64,000 bases of DNA from Prostheceraeus crozeri (lineage: Eukaryota; Platyhelminthes; Polycladida; Euryleptidae): assembly GCA_907163375.1 (NCBI GenBank), contig CAJQUW010009000.1, positions 62,001 through 126,000 of the forward strand, written 5' to 3'. Shown here in pieces: positions 57,283 to 64,000 of this stretch. A model generated the notes under the pieces. That model searched no databases. It was not told the origin of the DNA and saw only the letters and a list, made by a program, of their open reading frames with translations. Each line of letters begins with the position of its first letter. The first letter of the stretch is position 1. The position numbers were made by a program, and so were the translations under genes.

Positions 57283-58614
57283 ACTTATCCTTGACATCTT
57301 TCCATTAAGAATTTCAATAGAATATTTTACATCTTCTAGCAATAAACCATAAGCCATCAATGAAGTTGTGGAATCTTTCTTTTCAATATTAATTGTTACA
57401 TCATAACCAGTCTTGATAATATCTTCAGATTGTGCACTTAAATCGAAACAGAGAACAGGATATAAATGTTCCAATCTCCAGGAGTTAATTGTGGTTCAAC
57501 TCCAAATTCTATACAAAGATTTCGATAAGAATCATATCCTTCTATAAATTGATTATTGGTATCATCGAATCTTAATGGATCAATTGGATATCGGGTTTGA
57601 TTTAATGAAACTTGTAAACTTCGAATTGTATTAATATGGAAGAGATTATTGTTCTTATCAAAACTTGGAGAATTATTTCTTTGAAAAGTAAGCAATAAAT
57701 ATCTTGGAGTATTCGCAGTTCTAGTAAAATGCCAGTTAAATCTTTGTTCGGAAAAAGTTACTGAACTAGCAGTACGCTTTAGAAAATTTACTGGAATTGG
57801 TTTGTTAGTATTTAATCTTTTTGCAATAGCTGTTTCAATCTCTAAACTAGAAGTAATATGCTTAATCCACCATTCAAGTCTATCAATTTTTAAATATGCT
57901 TTTTTTCCACTCTTACCAAAAAAGATTAATTCATTATTTGCTGTACGATGAATTATTAATTAAAATTTTAATTGATATGATATTTTATCATAATCTAAAT
58001 ATCCGAATAATGGAGACAATGACCAATTTACTGTCTGTTTACTTTTCTTGTTAAATTCACGCCTTTCTTTATATGCACTATTGTTTGTTTTATTTAAATG
58101 TTTTGCAATATTTTCTACATCTTTCGCAATTCCTGCTGCATCTGTTCCAGCGTGAGTTAAATCATCAACAATTATACCATCATTAGTATCAGGAAACCAA
58201 CCTTCGATTTCATACTTTTTATTATTTTCACCAATTATTACAAATCTAAGCATTGTATCAATTACACCTGGAGAATCACTTATTGTTTCTATATTTTGAG
58301 TTGCAACATCTAAACGCATTTGTGTAAATAATCTTGGAAAAAAATTATTCTCTAGTGCAATATTATCGGTTTCTGGTAATGGTGTTGTAAAATTGGCATC
58401 ACTATACAAAGAATATTCACAGTGTAAAAATGAATCAGGTAGATATATATAACTCTGCTGATTATCAACTTCAAAGATTAAATCTCCTCCAGTATTTACT
58501 CTACTGGAAGATCCGGGGATTCATAGCAATTCTTATATAGTCATTCTTTTTTTGATTATAACTAACACCTGGTGGTTTATCTAATTCAAATTTATTTTCG
58601 ATAAGCGAAGACAT
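57283..58614 (-). pseudogene. Major capsid protein (double jelly roll) region
   Basis: Capsid region of the Polinton type on the minus strand, from MSSLIENKFELDKPPG at 58614 to NGKMSRIS near 57283. Recognised by the order of C-terminal motifs: W..KTx3LE-like linking region, a fullength LLLTFQRNN strand, NQTRYPIDPLRFD, YDSYRNLC, and VLCFDLSAQSEDI with DVTINIEKK. The length, about 1.3 kb, suits a capsid protein of this group. Broken in about three places. Confidence 0.75.
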
Positions 58615-58660
58615 TTTTATAAAAAATAATTTGACTTTTTGTTTTTCTCACACACAGAAA

Positions 58661-58775
58661 AAATTCTGCTAAAATAATTTTACTAAAATAATTTTACTAA
58701 AAAAATTTTGCTAAGAAAATTTTGCTAAGAAAATTTTGCTAAGAAAATTTTGCTAAAAAAATTTTACTAAAAAAC
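58661..58775. repeat. AT-rich 14-15-bp tandem repeat
   Basis: About seven or eight units like GAAAATTTTGCTAA between two minus-strand genes of the Polinton-like element. Confidence 0.85.
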
Positions 58776-58781
58776 ATAATT

Positions 58782-59369
58782 TTAGAATTTTGCTAGACCA
58801 GCTCCGCTACAGCTTTGCTGGTTAAACCGAAGGTTGCTATTAATAGCATTACCTCTTATTTCTTCAATTGAAAGAACCGTAGGTTCAATTGAACGTTTTA
58901 TGGCTACGCCTGATTTCTTCTTATGTTTGCTATCAGACGGAGCTCCCCTCCTCAAGGTTTCCCCAACAGCAATGTTAGCAATTTTATTTTTTGTTTCCTC
59001 TGAAAGTTTTTTTAAATTTTTTAGTTCTTCGGAATCATTCCTAAGTTTACGAATAGCTTCTAGTTGTTTTAATTCGTTTTGAGACTTGACAGCATTTGAT
59101 ATTGCACTAGCTGTACTACCTATAGCAGCTGCTCCTTTTGCAGCAGATGTAATCAAATCTTTATTATTTTTAATTAAGTTAACGATACTTCCAATACCAG
59201 AAAAGATGCCAGCCCCTTCTTTTTGGACGGCACCTGCGGTGCCTAGGAACTTTTGTGTTCCGACTGTTTCTCTATTATCATAATGATAAACAGGATTCAT
59301 TCGTGGTTCATGAGCAATTCTTTGATTTGAAGCAAAATGTTTAAGATTGTGTTTATAAATTATAGGCAT
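58782..59369 (-). pseudogene. Unrecognised virion-type protein with amphipathic segment
   Basis: 195-codon frame that looks whole. Residues about 52-92 (GAGIFSGIGSIVNLIKNNKD and onward) are hydrophobic and Gly/Ala-rich, followed by coiled coil. The basic, variable C-terminal part includes several mini-hairpin repeats read in frame (58800-58835, 58874-58910, 59229-59261). Its place upstream of the capsid gene, on the same strand, suggests a minor virion protein. Confidence 0.5.
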
Positions 59370-59449
59370 TTTTTAGGATTAAATTTGACTTTTGGGAAAA
59401 AATATTTACGATCGGCTAAAGCCTCGAGGACCTTTGGTCCGTTTAAGAT

Positions 59450-60333
59450 TTGCGTTTGTGAATGGACAACAACTTCGAGATAACTTTATTAATTGACTGT
59501 TGCACTTTATCTATTGCGTCAAGCAGCGTGTGATGTACTTTAATTTCTTTTCTATTAACTTGCATTTTCTGCTGATTAATCTTCAACGCCGTTTTAAGAG
59601 CATTTAACTTAATTTATAGAACATCTAATTGTCTTTTAACAGAATCCAGCTGTTCTTGATTTTCTTTAGAGTATTCTTGTAAATTTTTCTTTAATTCATT
59701 TTCTAAATTGATTTTAAGAGTTTTCATTTTATCAACTCTTTGATTAAGTGAGTTTACTTCATTTATTGTTCTATTCATCTTTTTCATTTGTTGAGTAATT
59801 TTAGAACTCAATTCATCAACACTTTTTTGGAATGTAGTTTGTAACTGCTTTAAATTTTTTTAAATTCTTTCAGGTAGTTTTTCTATTTCATCTTCTAATT
59901 GTTCTTTTAACATTTTTATCTGATGTTTATTTTTAATGACTGCAGATTTTAAATTTATAGAAAGTAATATTAAAAATTTTTGATTGTTCTGAAATCTTTT
60001 TAAAAAGTTTTGCTATATCTGCTTCTAGCTCTCTATCCTTTTTTATCAAGTTTTAATAGTTTTTCGTTTAATGATTTGTCATTAAGTTTTAGCAACTTTA
60101 ATTCATTCATCAGTGGAAACCAAAACATCGGTTATATATTTTTCTTTTAAATCATTGATTTGTGTATCAACATATTGTTTATTTGTCAACTCTGTATTTT
60201 GTTGCGGAAGAATAGAAAGATGCAATGGACCAGATAAAACGTCTCCAGTTTTCATGATATAATTTTCTATTTCTATTTCTAATTCACGATTATTCGGAAC
60301 ATGTGCACCTCCACCAACATTTGGTAACATCAT
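59450..60333 (-). pseudogene. Fibre-like protein: tail-fibre motif plus coiled coil
   Basis: Starts MMLPNVGGGAHVPNNRELEI; residues about 28-60 read MKTGDVLSGPLHLSI then NTELTNKQYVD, the repeat seen at the head of many viral fibre proteins (GD.lsG.l.......nK.YVD). The rest is coiled coil (for example VNSLNQRVDKMKTLKINLEN). Likely a surface spike or fibre. Broken in several places. Confidence 0.55.
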
Positions 60334-60379
60334 TTTTTAACAATAAAAAAATAAAATTTTTTCTAATAAAAATAAAAAA

Positions 60380-60883
60380 ATGGAAAAACCAAATTTAAAA
60401 AAATTATATTCGCCCGCATCATCCTGTTCTTCTTATTCGACGAGATCAACGGGATTTGAAAATAAATGTTTTGATAATAATAATAATAATAATCCATGTA
60501 TAGATGTTAATCTTTTGTTTGAATTACAAGCCGAAATATTTAGAGAACAGACTAAAGGTTTACCTTCTATAGAAACTAATTATTGTTTATTTCCGGGGGA
60601 TCCATTTATTAAATTTATGGATATTGTTAGTAAATATAATGATGTAGCTTATGTGGAATTAAATAAAGAAAATATGGTTATTATTGGTCATAATAATGTT
60701 TATGGTTTTATTAGAGCAGTTTTGCCGATTAGTAATACTGATTGGATAGGAACTAAAATTATTAATTATATCAATATTAAAGAATTAGTTAAAAAATTAA
60801 AATCTTTTTCGAAAGAAAAAATTAGATTATTTGTTGACGATCAAAATCAATATAACATTCACATAGAGAGTAAAAAAACATAA
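60380..60883 (+). pseudogene. Unrecognised protein, Asn-rich N-terminus
   Basis: 167-codon frame that looks whole, starting MEKPNLKKLYSPASSCSSYS with an Asn run (about residues 34-39). The later part has beta-rich segments (NDVAYVELNKENMVIIGHNN). It is the first gene of the rightward cluster before the polymerase, divergent from the fibre-like gene with about 45 bp between. No domain recognised. Confidence 0.45.
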
Positions 60884-60944
60884 TGAAGAATTATTATGTC
60901 AAGTTTATTATAGAGACACAATTTATAAACGAGAAACATTAGAA

Positions 60945-61706
60945 ATGCCGCAAAGATATGATGATGATACTTATATAGGATTATATTCAAACTTAAATAT
61001 TAATTTGTTAAAATCTTATATAAATGGTTTAGCTCAAAAAGAGAAAATTTATATGTCGACTACACCTTATACTATTAACAATGACCATAATCATAATCAT
61101 AATAATCCTCTGAATCATATTGAAGAAACTGATAATATAAATGATGATTCTGTAACATCTGAAAAAGGTGTAAATGGTAAAAAAGATTATAAAAATTTAA
61201 GTGAAGAAAAATTTATATCTCATAGTGATGTACATGATATTAATACTACATATAATCAAAATTTATCTAAATTTCATTTTCTTACAATTGAAAATAATAA
61301 TGATGGTATAGTTGAAGATACTGTTAGACAACTATGTGTCGGGTCTACAAAATTTAAATTAGGATTTACATCTAATCAATTTAAAATTTTATCATCTTTA
61401 ATAAAAACTAAAAGTGATTCAGATTATGGTGGTGTTATTAAATTTTCCAAAAGAGATCAAAGACCAATATTTTTCTCTATTATATTATTATCAGATAAAA
61501 GATGTAATTTAGAATTAGATATTCCAATAAGAGAATGGTATCCTATCATGGAAGGGCATCCTATACCAAAAAGTGTAATTTATGATGTTGAAGAAACAAT
61601 TTATGATGATGATGAAGAATCAATTGATGATGATGATGAAGAATCAATAGTTAGTGAAAATAAATTTAAATTATCTTTTGATAAAACATTATATGATGAA
61701 ACTTAA
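60945..61706 (+). pseudogene. Unrecognised protein with acidic tail
   Basis: 253-codon frame, starting MPQRYDDDTYIGLYSNLNIN, with His/Asn repeats (NNDHNHNHNNP) and an acidic C-terminus (DDDEESIDDDDEESI). FHFLTIENNND and KFKLGFTSNQFKILSSLI suggest a folded domain that I cannot name. It follows closely on 60380-60883 and the two may belong to one locus; I do not join them. Confidence 0.4.
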
Positions 61707-61748
61707 TATGATAAAACTTAATATGATAAAACTTAATGTGATAAAGAA
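61698..61748. repeat. 15-bp tandem repeat, about 3 units
   Basis: ACTTAATATGATAAA units at the end of the preceding frame and just after it. Confidence 0.85.
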
Positions 61749-61864
61749 AATAAAATAACTTAAGAATGTGAAATATATAATAATATATGATAACTCTCAA
61801 GTCCTTGATATTAGAATGTTTATATCTAAAATTAAAACACAAATTTTTCTTTAAAAAATAAAAA

Positions 61865-62038
61865 ATGGGAAATACCAAGTTTTATTGTGTCTTATGTAAA
61901 AAAAAGTTGCAAACAAAAAGAAGTTATCAATCTCATTTAAATAGTAAATTGCATTTACAAAATGTAGATCGAGTTGATGAAGGAAATATATTAAAATTAA
62001 ATAGTTATAAAAAACTATCTAGAAACATTGCCTACTGA
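61865..62038 (+). pseudogene. Short C2H2 zinc-finger frame before the polymerase
   Basis: 57 codons: FYCVLCKKKLQTKRSYQSHL then NSKLH, a Cys2His2 finger of the kind often found at the start of Polinton polymerase genes. It lies directly upstream of the polymerase region and may belong to it. Confidence 0.6.
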
Positions 62039-64000
62039 TATAAAAGTTAAAAAAATGTTTGATGATTATTCACATTCGGAATATAAAAAAGTTTTTAATA
62101 GTGAAGATGAGACCATACAAACCGAAGGTTCTAGGGCTTCGCCCGTACCAGATGGAAGATATTTATTTAGCGATACTGATGAATTTGATGAAGCTGAACG
62201 AACCGATGAAGCGGAACGAACCGAAGGTTCTAGGGCTTCGCCATTAACAGATATAAAATATTTATTTAATGAATCTGTTCGAACCGAAGGTTCCAGGGCT
62301 TCGCCCGTTGAACATAATGAAACCGATGAAACTTTTTATAATGTATTAACAAATTTTTATAATATATTTAAGAAATCTTTCAAATGTTATATGAATGTAG
62401 AAGTACTTTATACAAAAAATGGACCTGATGGAATTCCTGAAGAAATAATACAAGGACATTTTACAAATTCACAAGAAATTCATAATGTAAATGATATACA
62501 ACCCATATTTGAATCGATGATACTTAAATTAGAAAATTGTATAATTGAAGCCCAGTTACGTGAATCTGGTTGGAGATTTGTTAAAATACTATCTAAGAAA
62601 ATAGTAATTGATAAATATAAAAATAATACTGGTGGTAGTTATATTCCTTTACCTTTCAGTTCACCACAAATAATCAACATAAAAAATGAAGATGATTATT
62701 GTTTTCTGTGGAGTATTATAGCACATTTACATCCTGCAGAATATCATAAAGAAAGACTAAGTCATTACAATAAAGAAGAATACATAAATGAATTTGATCT
62801 TTCTGATGGCTTAGATGAATTTCCATATGATTATAATAGGTTAAAAAAGTTTCATAAAAAGAATAAAAATTTAATAGAAGTAAATGTTTTTGAATTAAAT
62901 GTGAATTATGTTTCTATTGGTAAAATTACTCCACTTTACTCAGATTCAAAAAAATTTTATTTGAATAATAAAAATTTATGTCAATCAGAAATAGTATATA
63001 ATGATAGGGGAAATTACATGCATCATAATATTTTTTACCAAAGAAATATAATATGTACTGAAAATTTTCAAACTGTTAAAACACTATCACCAATAATGAT
63101 TAATCATAATAATTATAAAGGACGTAATTATAATTATGATTATGATTCCGATTATTTATCTTTAGAATATCAACAAAAATTACAAAATTTAAATGAAAGT
63201 TTACAAAAATGTAAAACAGATTATCAACAACAAACAAAAATATTAGTACAAGAATATGGTCATAATTATCAAAATAAGATAGAAACGATTCAAAAATTAA
63301 ATGAAGACAATAAAGAATTAAATAATGAAGAAAATGAAACCAATCAAAAAAAATGAATCTTTAAAAAAATGTCTACAACAATATAAAGAACAATATGATA
63401 AAGAATATAGTTATCAGCTACAAATATTAAATCAAAATTTTCATCGAAATACATTTAATCTTACAAAAGAAATTGATGAAACACATGAAATATATCAAGA
63501 TAAATTTGAAAAATTAAAACAAACAAAACAGCCAGCACAAGCGAATATATTATATTATCAGGGTCATTTTATATTGTGTAAAGATGTTTCTATATCACAA
63601 AAACTTCAGATAATGCCAATTTTCCTTGTCTCCAATGTATGACAAGTTTTAGAACTAAAGAAGAAATGAATAGACATTTGGAGAATTGCCAACAAAATGA
63701 AGCAGTCAGAAACACATTTCCTAAAGATGATTATTTAGAATATAATAAATGGTATTTTAAAAATAAAGTACCCTTTACTATTTATTGTGTTTTTGAAGCA
63801 TATAATGTTAATATGACACAAAATCGAACGGAAAGTTCCAGGGCTTAGCCCGATTGTGATAATTGTACGGGCCAAGCCCTAGAACCTTCGGTTTTTAATT
63901 ATGAAAAAAGTGCAGCTGAACAAGGTAAAGAAAAATATTTATTTGAACAAAAACCATTATGTTGGGGAATGTACATTCATTCAAATTATCCTGAATTATT
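62028..64000 (+). pseudogene. Protein-primed DNA polymerase B, N-terminal region (runs off window)
   Basis: Replication polymerase of Polintons. The N-terminal part has PQIINIKNEDDYCFLWSII then AHLHPAEYHKERLSHY, a block specific to Polinton/Maverick polymerases, then coiled coil, then a C-X2-C-type segment ending MNRHLENC and the exonuclease-domain start FKNKVPFTIYCVFEAYN. The polymerase core must lie to the right of the window. Three in-frame mini-hairpin repeats encode TEGSRASP near residues 30-100. Broken in the visible part, about three breaks. Confidence 0.8.

Larger units (their letters stand above)
54774..63893. repeat. Dispersed paired mini-hairpins in the Polinton-like element
   Basis: At least 13 loci with one or two short stems around a usually 3-nt loop. 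Best pairs: 55110-55134 (GAACC-GTA-GGTTC, GGC-TAC-GCC), 56017-56045 (GAGC-GTT-GCTC, GACAGC-TTA-GCTGTC), 58800-58835, 58874-58910, 59229-59261 (GGCACC-TGC-GGTGCC), 59414-59440 (GGC-TAAA-GCC, GGACC-TTT-GGTCC), 62120-62144, 62218-62242, 62281-62306 (GAACC-GAA-GGTTC, GGGC-TTC-GCCC) and an inverted pair 63826-63893. Single or looser ones: 54774-54802, 56599-56611, 57255-57266. They occur in both intergenic and coding sequence and on both strands. Confidence 0.85.
52485..64000. mobile_element. Polinton/Maverick or adintovirus-like element, left part
   Basis: Fossil of a double-stranded DNA virus-like element, running off the right edge. Family: Polinton/Maverick-adintovirus group, from the combination of adenain-type protease, retroviral-type integrase, phospholipase A2-like domain, double-jelly-roll capsid protein and protein-primed polymerase B. 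Genes face both ways: protease to the right, virion genes and integrase to the left, polymerase to the right. The packaging ATPase typical of the group is not seen and may lie outside. Strong AT bias against the host. Broken, with about ten breaks in the visible part, but long frames survive, so it is probably young. The left limit is inferred from the cut MITE and the repeat-rich stretch at 52492-52880. Confidence 0.85.

Noticed and set aside
59450-60333. Phage tail-fibre resemblance suggesting a bacterial prophage or contaminant
   Set aside because: The neighbours are eukaryotic Polinton-type genes, and the motif is shared widely among viral fibres.
1-64000. LTR retrotransposon or retrovirus
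   Set aside because: I looked for long direct terminal repeats with gag, protease and polymerase blocks and saw none; the only retroviral-type integrase belongs to the Polinton-like element.

Overview
This window looks like a piece of an invertebrate animal (metazoan) genome, AT-rich and very dense in transposable elements. Evidence for an animal host: a secreted PAN plus C-type lectin gene present in two copies, LINEs with metazoan-type reverse transcriptases, Tc1/mariner, piggyBac, hAT, pogo-like, Crypton and Penelope-like elements, candidate splice sites, and a Polinton-like element. I cannot name the species. Apart from the two lectin-type genes and one possible isolated exon I see no convincing host gene.

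Layout. 1-4.4 kb: a Tc1-like transposase fragment cut by a short inverted-repeat element (family A), a second complete but dead Tc1-like element, and a second family A copy. 4.4-8.6 kb: mostly unassigned sequence with two hairpins, a possible exon and a Crypton relic. 8.6-12.8 kb and 21.3-26.5 kb: two copies of a segmental duplication, each with one intact 256-codon PAN/C-type lectin gene. Copy 1 gained a 21-bp minisatellite and a MITE; copy 2 gained a piggyBac element. 13.3-14.9 kb: a Tc1-like element with both ends. 14.9-19.4 kb: a decayed LINE split by a family B element. 28.7-30.5 kb: a 5'-truncated LINE with a long open reverse transcriptase frame. 30.5-33 kb: two inverted-repeat DNA elements. 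33-39.4 kb: a stack of insertions (old family B copy, 5-kb hAT-type element carrying three further insertions or rearrangements including a 0.8-kb near-perfect palindrome, then a young family B copy). 39.5-52.2 kb: piggyBac, hAT/BED, Penelope-like, pogo-like, LINE and foldback fragments and two tRNA-like sequences.

From about 52.5 kb to the right edge the base composition drops to strongly AT-rich and the sequence becomes gene-dense. This is the left part of a Polinton/Maverick or adintovirus-like element: adenain-type protease region, a frame holding both a phospholipase A2-like domain and a retroviral-type integrase, a double-jelly-roll major capsid region, small hydrophobic virion-type proteins, a fibre-like coiled-coil protein and the start of a protein-primed B-family DNA polymerase that runs off the window. 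I treat it as a fossil; about ten breaks are visible.

The most unusual signal is inside that element: a dispersed family of paired mini-hairpins, each with a short stem and usually a 3-nt loop, whose stems vary in sequence but stay base-paired. They sit both between genes and inside reading frames, on both coding strands. I did not see them in the host part of the window.
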